From Hyphomicrobiales bacterium (GTDB taxonomy: Bacteria; Pseudomonadota; Alphaproteobacteria; Rhizobiales; Rhizobiaceae), in assembly GCA_900471525.1 (NCBI GenBank), contig UCEZ01000030.1, forward strand, positions 248,001-312,000: DNA of 64,000 nt, read 5' to 3'. A program made the position numbers and the translations under genes. A model generated the notes under the pieces. The model saw only the letters and a list, made by a program, of their open reading frames with translations. It was not told the origin of the DNA and did no database searches. Below, piece after piece: positions 43,802-50,508 of this stretch. Numbering within the stretch: the stretch's first letter is position 1; each line of letters begins with the position of its first letter.

Positions 43802-44353
43802 ATGGCTAGACAGGTCCTCTTCGTTCAAGGCGCGGGAGAAGACGTTCACGATCGCTGGGACAGCAAGCTCGTGACGAGCCTCGAGCGCGAACTCGGTGAA
43901 AGCTACAGCATCCGCTATCCTCGAATGCCCGACGAGGCCGATCCGCGCTTTTCCGCTTGGAAGGCTGCCGTTGCGATGGAATGCGCCGCGCTGAAGGACG
44001 GCGCAGTTCTGGTCGGCCACTCGTTCGGCGGCACTGTTTTGATCCATGCGCTTGCCGAGCTGCGGCCCAAACCAAGCTTCGGCGGGCTATTTGTCGTCGC
44101 TGCGCCCTTTATCGGCGAGGGCGGATGGCCGAGCGAGGACTTCGACGATTGCCGGGCTCTCTCAGGCCACCTTCTGCCTGACATCCCCGTCTGTCTCTAT
44201 CATGGGACGGCGGACCAGGAGGTTCCTGTTGCTCACGTCGATCTCTATGCAAAAACGATCCCGCGTGCCGTGGTGCGCACGTTCGCGAACAGGGATCACC
44301 AGTTCAACAACGATATGAGTGATGTCGCGCGCGATATCCGCTCAGTGGGCTAA
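43802..44353 (+). CDS. Alpha/beta hydrolase
   Basis: This 183-residue protein has the nucleophile elbow VGHSFGGTVL and YPRMPDEADPRF before it. The acid is probably in LYHGTADQEVP and the His in FANRDHQFNN. It is a small cytosolic serine hydrolase with unknown substrate. The ribosome site is weak. It converges with the YafY-type gene. Confidence 0.87.
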   Translation: MARQVLFVQGAGEDVHDRWDSKLVTSLERELGESYSIRYPRMPDEADPRFSAWKAAVAMECAALKDGAVLVGHSFGGTVLIHALAELRPKPSFGGLFVVAAPFIGEGGWPSEDFDDCRALSGHLLPDIPVCLYHGTADQEVPVAHVDLYAKTIPRAVVRTFANRDHQFNNDMSDVARDIRSVG

Positions 44354-44386
44354 GCCGAGGGCGCAGGCCGTACCTAGCTCCCATCA

Positions 44387-45097
44387 TCACCCGACGTATT
44401 CCCCAGCCGCTGTCCCATTCACCCGCCACCCCTTGATCCATAGATCTCGTAACCCGTCGCCTTCACCGCGAAAATATCCCTCCGCCTCCTCGCAATGTTC
44501 CACCCGGTCGGCGCGAAAATTGCGGATGGCGGTGCGCAGTTCGCACCAGGCGACGACCACTGCAGTGGCCGAATAGTAGATCAGCGCCAGAGGCCGGATC
44601 GTGCGTTCGCTGGCGCGGCCGTATTCGTCGCGGTAGTCGAGTAGCAGCTTGCGCTCGTCGCGGATTGCACGGCGCACCAGGGCTAAATCTAGCCCCGAGG
44701 GCGGTGGTGCGATGGTGCCCCAGGCATGCAGGGCGTTGGAGCGCAGCACCTGGCGCAGTGGTGCCGGCATGGCACCGGCGATCTTCTGGTTGACGCGCTT
44801 GGCGGCTTCCTTCAGTTCCTCATCGCCGGTGCGCTCCAGAAGGGCAAGCGCCAGCACGATCGCCTCCGTCTCCTCGATCGAGAACATCAGTGGCGGCAGG
44901 TCGAAACCGGGGCGCAGGATATAGCCGATGCCGCGCCCGCCCTCGATCGGCACCCGCATCGCCTGCAGAGCGGCAATGTCGCGATAGATCGAACGCACGG
45001 TCACTTCAAGGTTTTCGGCGATCCGTGCCGCCGTGACGGGCCGCGTCTCCAGCCTGAGGATCTGGATGATCTCGAACAGTCGCGATGCCTTGCGCAT
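44387..45097 (-). CDS. YafY-family transcriptional regulator (HTH-WYL)
   Basis: This 236-residue protein has an N-terminal HTH (RLFEIIQILRLETRPVTAARIAENLEVTVRSIYRDIAALQAM), then a WYL-type C-terminal domain with YRDEYGRASERTIRPLALIYYSATAVVVAWCELR. WYL regulators often sense nucleic acids or small ligands. AAGGTGG precedes ATG 45097. It is divergent from the LysE gene and a perfect inverted repeat lies between them, so LysE is its probable target. Confidence 0.9.
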   Translation of the reverse strand: MRKASRLFEIIQILRLETRPVTAARIAENLEVTVRSIYRDIAALQAMRVPIEGGRGIGYILRPGFDLPPLMFSIEETEAIVLALALLERTGDEELKEAAKRVNQKIAGAMPAPLRQVLRSNALHAWGTIAPPPSGLDLALVRRAIRDERKLLLDYRDEYGRASERTIRPLALIYYSATAVVVAWCELRTAIRNFRADRVEHCEEAEGYFRGEGDGLRDLWIKGWRVNGTAAGEYVG

Positions 45098-45129
45098 GGG
45101 CCACCTTTTCGTCGTCAAGCGAAACGCTC

Positions 45130-45147
45130 CTGACAGAACCCTGTCAG
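45130..45147. promoter_or_regulatory. CTGACAG-AACC-CTGTCAG operator
   Basis: This is a perfect 7-4-7 inverted repeat between the divergent YafY-type and LysE genes, the likely operator of that regulator. Confidence 0.7.
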
Positions 45148-45235
45148 TTGGACCTCGGTATAACATGTCCTCAAGTTCTTGAAAAACAAGCGCTGCACCA
45201 AGTGCACTCCTTATCTTGAAAGACGGACAACTGAC

Positions 45236-45874
45236 ATGACATACGCGGAAAACCTCTGGCTCTTCTTCACCCTCCTCTTCGGCATCATCATCGTGCCCGG
45301 CATGGACATGGTCTTCGTCATGGCCAATGCGCTGACGGGGGGCAGGGCGTCGGGATTGACGGCAACGGCCGGTATCATGGCGGGCGGCGTCTTCCACACG
45401 CTTTATGCAGCGCTCGGCGTCGGCTTCCTGCTGCATCTGGTGCCGGAACTGTTAAACGTACTGCTGCTTGCGGGTGCAGCCTATATCGCCTGGATCGGCC
45501 TGTCGCTTGCCAGAAGCAGCATTGCCATCGCTTCGGTCGAACCGGGCGCGCGGCTGTCGCTTTGGACGAGTTTCAGGCGCGGGGCGCTCACCAGCATTCT
45601 CAATCCCAAGGCCTATCTGTTCATGCTTGCCGTCTATCCGCAGTTCCTCAAACCCCAGTTCGGGCCGCTCTGGTCGCAGGTCCTGATCATGGCGATCATG
45701 ATTTCGGCAACCCAGCTTGCCGTCTATGGCGGCCTGGCGCTTGCCGCCGGACGCAGCCGCGATGTTATTGTCGCAAGCCCGCGTGCAACCGCCATCATCG
45801 GCAAGACGGTGGGCGTCGTTCTCATCGCCGTGGCGGCGCTGACCGCATGGCAGGGCTGGGTGTCGCTGGCCTGA
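45236..45874 (+). CDS. LysE/RhtB-family exporter
   Basis: This 212-residue protein has about six membrane segments; it starts LWLFFTLLFGIIIVPGMDMVFVMANAL with the G-x-x-x-P-G-P/M region, and contains RGALTSILNPKAYLFMLAVYPQF, the conserved LysE motif. Such proteins export amino acids or homoserine lactone-like compounds. It is divergent from the YafY-type regulator. Confidence 0.92.
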   Translation: MTYAENLWLFFTLLFGIIIVPGMDMVFVMANALTGGRASGLTATAGIMAGGVFHTLYAALGVGFLLHLVPELLNVLLLAGAAYIAWIGLSLARSSIAIASVEPGARLSLWTSFRRGALTSILNPKAYLFMLAVYPQFLKPQFGPLWSQVLIMAIMISATQLAVYGGLALAAGRSRDVIVASPRATAIIGKTVGVVLIAVAALTAWQGWVSLA

Positions 45875-45880
45875 ACGGCG

Positions 45881-45909
45881 ATTAACATGAGTAAAATACT
45901 CCTGTTAAT
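45881..45909. promoter_or_regulatory. AT-rich 13-bp inverted repeat
   Basis: ATTAACATGAGTA and TACTCCTGTTAAT match at 12 of 13 positions around AAA. It lies just after the LysE stop and before the cytochrome c' gene; it may be an operator for the latter or a weak terminator. Confidence 0.45.
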
Positions 45910-46052
45910 TCAAGCCATTGCAGCAGGTGGTGATAAACTCGATCTCAAAAAAATGTTACTTCCTTCGTGATCGCAAAATGCAATCATGCCCGCGCATTGA
46001 CAGGAAGGCCGCGCCAAATTCCGCCGCGGCCTCGTCGGACCGGGAGAACTTC

Positions 46053-46496
46053 ATGAAACTGAGAACGGTGTTTATTGCCATTGCTATCGCCAGCGGCGGA
46101 ATGACCGCGGTCATGGCCGCCGGAGAGCCGCAGGAAGTTCGCCAGGGGCTGATGAAGGGTGTCGGCCAATCGGTGGGCGCTCTTGTTGCGATCGCCAAGG
46201 GTGAAAAACCCTACGATGCCGCCGTCGTCACCGCATCGCTGGAAACGATCAGCAAGAACGTCAAGGCCTTCCCTGATCAGTTCCCGGCTGGTTCCGAAAC
46301 CGGCATGGAGTCGGAAGCCAGCCCGAAGATCTGGGAAAACATGGACGACTTCAAGGCCAAGGCCGCCAAGCTCGGCGCTGATGCGGATGCGACGCTCGCC
46401 CAGCTTCCAGCGGATCAGGCTGGAGTCGGCGCGGCCCTCGGCGTCATCGGCAAGAATTGCGGGACCTGTCACGAGACCTACCGCCTCAAGAAATGA
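46053..46496 (+). CDS. Cytochrome c' (c-556-type)
   Basis: This 147-residue periplasmic protein has a signal peptide (MKLRTVFIAIAIASGGMTAVMAAG). The single haem motif CGTCH is near the C-terminus (GKNCGTCHETYRLKK), as in cytochrome c' and c-556. The remainder is a four-helix bundle. It takes part in electron transfer or gas binding. GGGAG precedes the ATG. It is followed by a hairpin and a second cytochrome gene. Confidence 0.92.
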   Translation: MKLRTVFIAIAIASGGMTAVMAAGEPQEVRQGLMKGVGQSVGALVAIAKGEKPYDAAVVTASLETISKNVKAFPDQFPAGSETGMESEASPKIWENMDDFKAKAAKLGADADATLAQLPADQAGVGAALGVIGKNCGTCHETYRLKK

Positions 46497-46529
46497 GACG
46501 GTGGGTCTGTCCTCCCAGAATGAAATTCT

Positions 46530-46561
46530 TTGGCGCGCCGGGCTTGAGCCTGGCGCGCCAA
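46530..46561. terminator. Hairpin between the two cytochrome genes
   Basis: TTGGCGCGCC and GGCGCGCCAA pair perfectly, with a second internal GGCT/AGCC stem. It is a long GC-rich hairpin; only a weak T-run follows, so it may attenuate rather than stop transcription. Confidence 0.55.
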
Positions 46562-46596
46562 ACGTGTTTTGCGGATGAGGTAAGAGGATAGAGCCT

Positions 46597-47511
46597 ATGG
46601 GCGCGCGGGTTCGAAAGCTGGTGTCGTCGGTGATTTTCCTTGGCGCGGTCGTCGGTGGCGGCGCCTGGTTCGTCACCAAGCCGGAACCCTGGCCATCAGC
46701 CCATTGGGAAAACCTGGGAGAGCCGGATCTCGCCAATGGTGAACAGGTGTTCTGGGCGGGCGGCTGCACCAGCTGTCACGCGGCACCGAAATCCGAAGGC
46801 GATGCCAAGCTGGTTTTGGCTGGCGGATTACCATTGAAAAGCCCGTTCGGCACCTTCCGCGTGCCCAATATTTCCCCGGACGAGACGGCCGGTCTCGGCA
46901 GCTGGACGCTCGCCGATTTCGGCAACGCAATGACCCGCGGCGTCGGCAAGCAGGGCGAGCATCTCTATCCCTCGTTCCCCTACGGCTCCTATGCCCGGAT
47001 AACGCCGAAGGATATCAACGACCTCTGGGGTTTCCTGAAAACCCTGCCGAAGAGCGCCAATGTCGCGCCGCCGCATGACCTGCCGTTCCCGTTCAACATC
47101 CGTCTTTCGCTCGGCGGCTGGAAACTGCTGTTCTTCACCGACAAGCCGCGCGTGACGGTCGATACGTCAAATCCGAAGATCGCCCGCGGCCAGTATCTCG
47201 TCGAAGGCCCCGGCCATTGCGGTGAATGCCACACGCCGCGCAATGCGCTCGGCGGCTTCGAGACGGCTGATTGGCTGGCCGGCGCGCCCAATCCGGAAGG
47301 CGAGGGCCGCATCCCCAACATCACGCCAGGCTCGAAGAGCATTGGCGGATGGAGCGAAGGCGATATCGTCAACTACCTTGAAACCGGCTTCACGCCCGAT
47401 TTCGATTCCGTCGGCGGCTCGATGGTCGAGGTGCAGAAGAACATGGCCAAGCTGCCGGCAAGCGATCGCGAGGCGATTGCGGCGTATTTGAAGGCGGCGC
47501 CTGCGAGGTGA
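46597..47511 (+). CDS. Membrane-anchored dihaem cytochrome c
   Basis: This 304-residue protein has an N-terminal membrane anchor (SSVIFLGAVVGGGAWFVT) and two haem motifs, CTSCH near residue 57 and CGECH near 209, each in its own cytochrome c domain. The second domain carries PNITPG as a methionine-side loop. It resembles dihaem subunits of periplasmic dehydrogenases, but no catalytic partner lies nearby. It follows the cytochrome c' gene. Confidence 0.9.
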   Translation: MGARVRKLVSSVIFLGAVVGGGAWFVTKPEPWPSAHWENLGEPDLANGEQVFWAGGCTSCHAAPKSEGDAKLVLAGGLPLKSPFGTFRVPNISPDETAGLGSWTLADFGNAMTRGVGKQGEHLYPSFPYGSYARITPKDINDLWGFLKTLPKSANVAPPHDLPFPFNIRLSLGGWKLLFFTDKPRVTVDTSNPKIARGQYLVEGPGHCGECHTPRNALGGFETADWLAGAPNPEGEGRIPNITPGSKSIGGWSEGDIVNYLETGFTPDFDSVGGSMVEVQKNMAKLPASDREAIAAYLKAAPAR

Positions 47512-47520
47512 TGTTGTCGA

Positions 47521-47573
47521 TGCTTGCAATAATTGCTAGCAAGCATTAAAGTGATAGCATGAATAGCAAGCAT
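47521..47573. promoter_or_regulatory. HicAB operator region
   Basis: TGCTTGC (47521-47527) and GCAAGCA (47539-47545) form an inverted repeat, and AGCAAGCAT recurs at 47565-47573, over the start of hicA. This is typical placement for binding by the HicB antitoxin. Confidence 0.5.
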
Positions 47574-47813
47574 AGGAAAACGCTTGCCGCGATCTTCAAG
47601 GAGCCGGTATCCGGAACGATCGATTGGGCGGATATTGAAGGTCTGCTTGTTGCTGTCGGCTGCACCGTCATTGAGGGCAACGGCTCGCGCGTAAGGTTTT
47701 CCTATAAAACCGAGGCGGAAAGTTTTCATCGCCCGCATCCGGCGAAAGAAGCTAAGCGCTACCAGGTCCGCGCAGCGAGGGAGTTTCTGCTTCGTATAGG
47801 AGTAAAGCCATGA
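47559..47813 (+). CDS. hicA: HicA toxin
   Basis: This 84-residue HicA-like mRNA interferase has a double-stranded RNA-binding fold: GTIDWADIEGLLVAVGCTVIEGNGSRVRFSY, then the catalytic His region FHRPHPAKE. The toxin cleaves mRNA and slows translation. It overlaps the hicB gene by 4 bp, so the pair is translated together. Confidence 0.88.
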   Translation: MNSKHRKTLAAIFKEPVSGTIDWADIEGLLVAVGCTVIEGNGSRVRFSYKTEAESFHRPHPAKEAKRYQVRAAREFLLRIGVKP

Positions 47814-48151
47814 ACGTAATGTCTTACAAGGGCTATGCCGCCCGTATTGAATATGACGCCGAGGACGAGATTTTCTTCGGACGGCTTGCAGGTATCACCG
47901 ATGGTATCGGCTTTCATGCCGATACGGTCGCAGACTTGAAAGTTGCCTTCCATGAGGCGGTGGAGGACTACATCGAAACCTGCGCGAAGATCGGCAAGGA
48001 TCCGCAAAAACCTTATTCCGGCAAGATGATGTTCCGTGTCGATCCGGAAGTGCACGCTCAGGCTGCCAAGGCGGCAGAACTTTCCGGAAAAAGCCTCAAT
48101 CAATGGGCTGCGGAAGTGTTGGCAAAAGCCGCAGCGTCAAAAGCGGCCTGA
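47810..48151 (+). CDS. hicB: HicB antitoxin
   Basis: This 113-residue protein has a partially degraded RNase H-like N-terminal domain (YKGYAARIEYDAEDEIFFGRLAGI), the HicB fold, and a C-terminal ribbon-helix-helix (MMFRVDPEVHAQAAKAAELSGKSLNQWAAEVLAKAA) for DNA binding. It neutralises HicA and represses the operon. The gene order is toxin first, as usual for hicAB. Confidence 0.9.
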   Translation: MNVMSYKGYAARIEYDAEDEIFFGRLAGITDGIGFHADTVADLKVAFHEAVEDYIETCAKIGKDPQKPYSGKMMFRVDPEVHAQAAKAAELSGKSLNQWAAEVLAKAAASKAA

Positions 48152-48241
48152 ACCGACGTAGATCTATCCCCCTTGTGACGGCAAGGCGCGTTCCTTCGAA
48201 CGCGCCCATCGCCATAATGCTGCTGCCTCGAAATCGCTGCC

Positions 48242-48745
48242 TCACGCCAGCGTCTGCAGATACCGCATGCCGGTCACTGGACCGGGCGTGAAATTTTCCG
48301 ATTCGTAGAAGCGGTGCGCCTGGAAATTTCCGGTGGCGGCACTGACGGAGAGATAGGTGGCGCCAGCCATGCGGGCCTGCTCGCGGGCCTTGCCGACGAG
48401 GTGGCGGCCGATGCCGGTGCCGCGATGGGCTGGACGGACATAGAGATGATGCAGTTCCATGCCGCGCGCGCCCTGCTGGGCGCGGTACAGCGGCACGAGA
48501 ATGGCGTAGCCGATCAATTCGCCGCCAGCCTCGGCCACCAGTGCGGTGATCCAGGGCATCCGGCCGAACAGGTCGCGCTCGAGGTTTTCCGGGGTAACGG
48601 CAGCGGCGTCGCCGTGGTGCGCGGCAAGCTCGGCGATCATCTCTCGCAGGGCAGGCAGGTCGCGCTGCTTGGCGGTACGGATGGTGACCATGGGTGCGCG
48701 TGTGGCCGGATGGAGAAGTATTGTCGGGGTGGCGGTCTGCAGCAT
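48242..48745 (-). CDS. GNAT-family N-acetyltransferase
   Basis: This 167-residue acyl-CoA N-acyltransferase has motif A in VRPAHRGTGIGRHLVGKAREQARM and motif B in LSVSAATGNFQAHRFYESENF. It resembles diamine/SSAT-like acetyltransferases. AGGAGCC precedes the ATG at 48745. It is preceded by a leader-peptide attenuator with aromatic codons, so its substrate could be an aromatic amino acid or derivative. Part of the 5' region (48746-48900) is regulatory. Confidence 0.88.
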   Translation of the reverse strand: MLQTATPTILLHPATRAPMVTIRTAKQRDLPALREMIAELAAHHGDAAAVTPENLERDLFGRMPWITALVAEAGGELIGYAILVPLYRAQQGARGMELHHLYVRPAHRGTGIGRHLVGKAREQARMAGATYLSVSAATGNFQAHRFYESENFTPGPVTGMRYLQTLA

Positions 48746-48786
48746 TTCGAGGCTCCTTATGGCTTTTGCGCCATCAGGTGCCGTCC

Positions 48787-48814
48787 AAAAACAAAAGCCG
48801 CCTGATGGCGGCTT
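48787..48814 (-). terminator. Intrinsic terminator in the GNAT leader
   Basis: On the minus strand AAGCCGCC pairs with GGCGGCTT around ATCA, and is followed by TTTTGTTTTT. It lies between the leader ORF and the GNAT gene, the place of an attenuator terminator. Confidence 0.8.
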
Positions 48815-48839
48815 GTTGAACGAGATCAGACAGCCGCAC

Positions 48840-48890
48840 CTATGGGAGCAGCGTAAAATACCAGCGGGCGATGTTCGCGGTTCTGATCAT
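48840..48890 (-). CDS. 16-residue leader peptide with Trp-Tyr-Phe
   Basis: MIRTANIARWYFTLLP, with AAGGAG 12 bases upstream of its ATG. Residues 10-12 are consecutive Trp, Tyr and Phe. It is far shorter than normal genes and precedes an intrinsic terminator by about 25 bp, so it reads as a regulatory leader ORF of the GNAT gene, not as a functional protein. Confidence 0.65.
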   Translation of the reverse strand: MIRTANIARWYFTLLP

Positions 48891-49057
48891 GGCGGGCAAT
48901 GTCTCCTTTTCGGGGAATTTGTCAACGGAAAATCGCGCCCGCGTTAATTTTTGCGGCCGAAACAAGAATCTGAACCGCCTCCTTTCCGGCCAAGACCGGC
49001 CACATTCGCTCCGTACGCCTTGTCTCAAGCGACGGTGCATCCCATTGAGTGATGGCT

Positions 49058-49076
49058 AATATTGACTATCATTATC
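49058..49076. promoter_or_regulatory. Fur-box-like sequence before the beta-lactamase gene
   Basis: On the minus strand GATAATGATAGTCAATATT matches 16 of the 19 positions of the classical Fur box. It ends 47 bp before the beta-lactamase ATG. In rhizobia Fur-type proteins are usually Mur or Zur, so metal control is possible; chance in AT-rich DNA is the alternative. Confidence 0.4.
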
Positions 49077-49122
49077 AATAGTTTGGCGTCGCCTGCTGAA
49101 TCATCCAGGGAGAACCAATCAT

Positions 49123-50004
49123 ATGCCGCTCACGCTCAATCGCAGGTCTTTCATCATCGGTTCAAGCCTGCTTCTGCCGGCTGCCGGTTTGGCGCCGAAA
49201 ATAGCCTTTGCCACCGGAAACGATATTGAAAAGCAGCTTGCCGCGCTGGAAAAGCGCACCGGCGGCCGTCTCGGTGTCTTTGTCCTCGATACGAAGAACA
49301 ATGTGTCCTTCGCCCACCGGCCGGACGAACGCTTCGCCATGTGCTCGACCTTCAAGGCGCTGGCAGCGGCCTTCGTGCTGGCGCGCGCGGACATGGGCGA
49401 GGAAAAACTTGACCGGCGTATTCCCGTCTCGAAGAAAGACCTGCTTTCCTATTCGCCGGTCGTCGAAAAGCACGTCGGGGACGGCATGACGGTGCGCGAA
49501 CTCTGCGATGCTGCCGTCACCTATAGCGACAATGCCGCTGCCAACCTGCTTCTGGCAAGTTTCGGGGGGCCGAAGGGGCTGACCACCTGGCTGCGCTCGA
49601 TCGGCGACTTGACAACCCGCCTCGACCGGACGGAACCGGAACTCAACGAGGCGAAGGTCGGCGACCCGCGCGACACGACGACGCCGATGGCGATGACTGA
49701 GACGCTCGGCAGGCTGCTGCTTCAGGATGTGCTGTCGCCGTCGTCTCGCGAGCAGTTCGCCGCCTGGCTTGTCGCCAACACGACCGGCGACCGGCGTTTG
49801 AGGGCAGGGCTTCCGCAGGACTGGACCATCGGTGAGAAGACCGGCACCAGCGGTAGGGGAGAAGCCGGCGACATCGGCTTCATGCGGCCGCGCGACGGCC
49901 ATACGATCCTGGCGTCCGTCTATATCGCCGAGGGCAAGAAACCGACGAAGGAACTGGAGCCGGTCTTTGCTGACGTTGGCAAGCTGATCGCCGGAATGGC
50001 TTAA
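49123..50004 (+). CDS. Class A beta-lactamase
   Basis: This 293-residue enzyme has a twin-arginine export signal (NRRSFIIGSS). The catalytic motifs are complete: Ser75 in S-T-F-K (75-78), SDN (135-137), Glu171 with Asn175 in EPELN on the omega loop, and KTG (239-241). It hydrolyses penicillins and perhaps cephalosporins in the periplasm; the substrate range cannot be read. Cys74 precedes the serine, as in several class A groups. AGGGAGAA precedes the ATG. No LysR-type AmpR regulator lies nearby. Confidence 0.95.
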   Translation: MPLTLNRRSFIIGSSLLLPAAGLAPKIAFATGNDIEKQLAALEKRTGGRLGVFVLDTKNNVSFAHRPDERFAMCSTFKALAAAFVLARADMGEEKLDRRIPVSKKDLLSYSPVVEKHVGDGMTVRELCDAAVTYSDNAAANLLLASFGGPKGLTTWLRSIGDLTTRLDRTEPELNEAKVGDPRDTTTPMAMTETLGRLLLQDVLSPSSREQFAAWLVANTTGDRRLRAGLPQDWTIGEKTGTSGRGEAGDIGFMRPRDGHTILASVYIAEGKKPTKELEPVFADVGKLIAGMA

Positions 50005-50055
50005 GGCTCGGGCCGAGGCCTCTTCAATCTTCCGCAGCATCGCCGTGAATGCCGA

Positions 50056-50095
50056 AAAACAGCCGGCGCCGATCCCGTATCGGCGCCGGCTGTTT
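50056..50095. terminator. Bidirectional hairpin terminator after the beta-lactamase gene
   Basis: A 16-bp stem (50058-50073 with 50079-50094) around a CCCGT loop is flanked by A-run and T-run. Confidence 0.85.
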
Positions 50096-50165
50096 GATGG
50101 CGGACGCCCGGCGGAGCAACGTGCAGGCCCGCAAGCCCAACGCCATCTTTCCCTGTTTCGCAAAA

Positions 50166-50190
50166 TATACTATACCCCCCTATATTATAT
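50166..50190. promoter_or_regulatory. DmeR operator-like site
   Basis: TATACTATA-CCCCCC-TATATTATA: a six-C tract between AT arms, as in sites of RcnR-like regulators. It lies 11 bp before the dmeR start, next to the ribosome site. Confidence 0.65.
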
Positions 50191-50201
50191 TGGAGGTATC
50201 G

Positions 50202-50474
50202 ATGTCCCATACCGTTCGCGAGAAGACAAAATTGCTGGCGCGCGTGCGTCGCTTGAAAGGTCAGCTTGAGGCTGTCGAGCGGGCGCTGGAGGTGGAAACA
50301 CCCTGCGGTGATATTCTGCAACTCCTCTCATCCATCCGCGGCGCGCTGAATGGGCTGACGGGGGAGGTGATGGAAGATCATCTGCGAGAACATGTGCTTA
50401 TGGCCGAAAGCGATGCGGACCGCTTGAGGGCCGTTGACGAGTTGTCCGCAGTGCTGCGGACTTATGTGCGCTGA
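50202..50474 (+). CDS. dmeR: DmeR, nickel/cobalt-responsive repressor
   Basis: This 90-residue CsoR/RcnR-family all-helical repressor carries His3, Cys35, His60 and His64, the four ligands of RcnR-type nickel/cobalt sensing. GGAGG precedes the ATG. Metal binding would release the C-tract operator and derepress dmeF, which starts 34 bp after the dmeR stop. Confidence 0.9.
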   Translation: MSHTVREKTKLLARVRRLKGQLEAVERALEVETPCGDILQLLSSIRGALNGLTGEVMEDHLREHVLMAESDADRLRAVDELSAVLRTYVR

Positions 50475-50508
50475 AACAGCGACGAACCGACCTTGAAAGG
50501 ATGGCTCC

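Larger units (their letters stand above)
48787..48890 (-). promoter_or_regulatory. Putative aromatic-amino-acid attenuator
   Basis: Leader codons (48840-48890), segment 2 (48825-48840) and segment 3 (48807-48814) allow three folds. Segment 2 GCGGCU can pair with AGCCGC of segment 3 (antiterminator); segment 3 can pair with segment 4 (terminator); AUCAG and CCGC at the leader start can pair with GCGG and CUGAU of segment 2. This is the classic attenuator layout. Confidence 0.65.

Noticed and set aside
48920-48925. TTGACA as a -35 element for the attenuator transcript
   Set aside because: A -10 box at the right distance would be ACATTG and the start would fall at the leader ATG, so another promoter further upstream is more likely.
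48871-49059. 62-codon plus-strand frame between GNAT and the beta-lactamase
   Set aside because: It overlaps the leader peptide on the other strand, has no ribosome site and reads as a random Arg-rich sequence.
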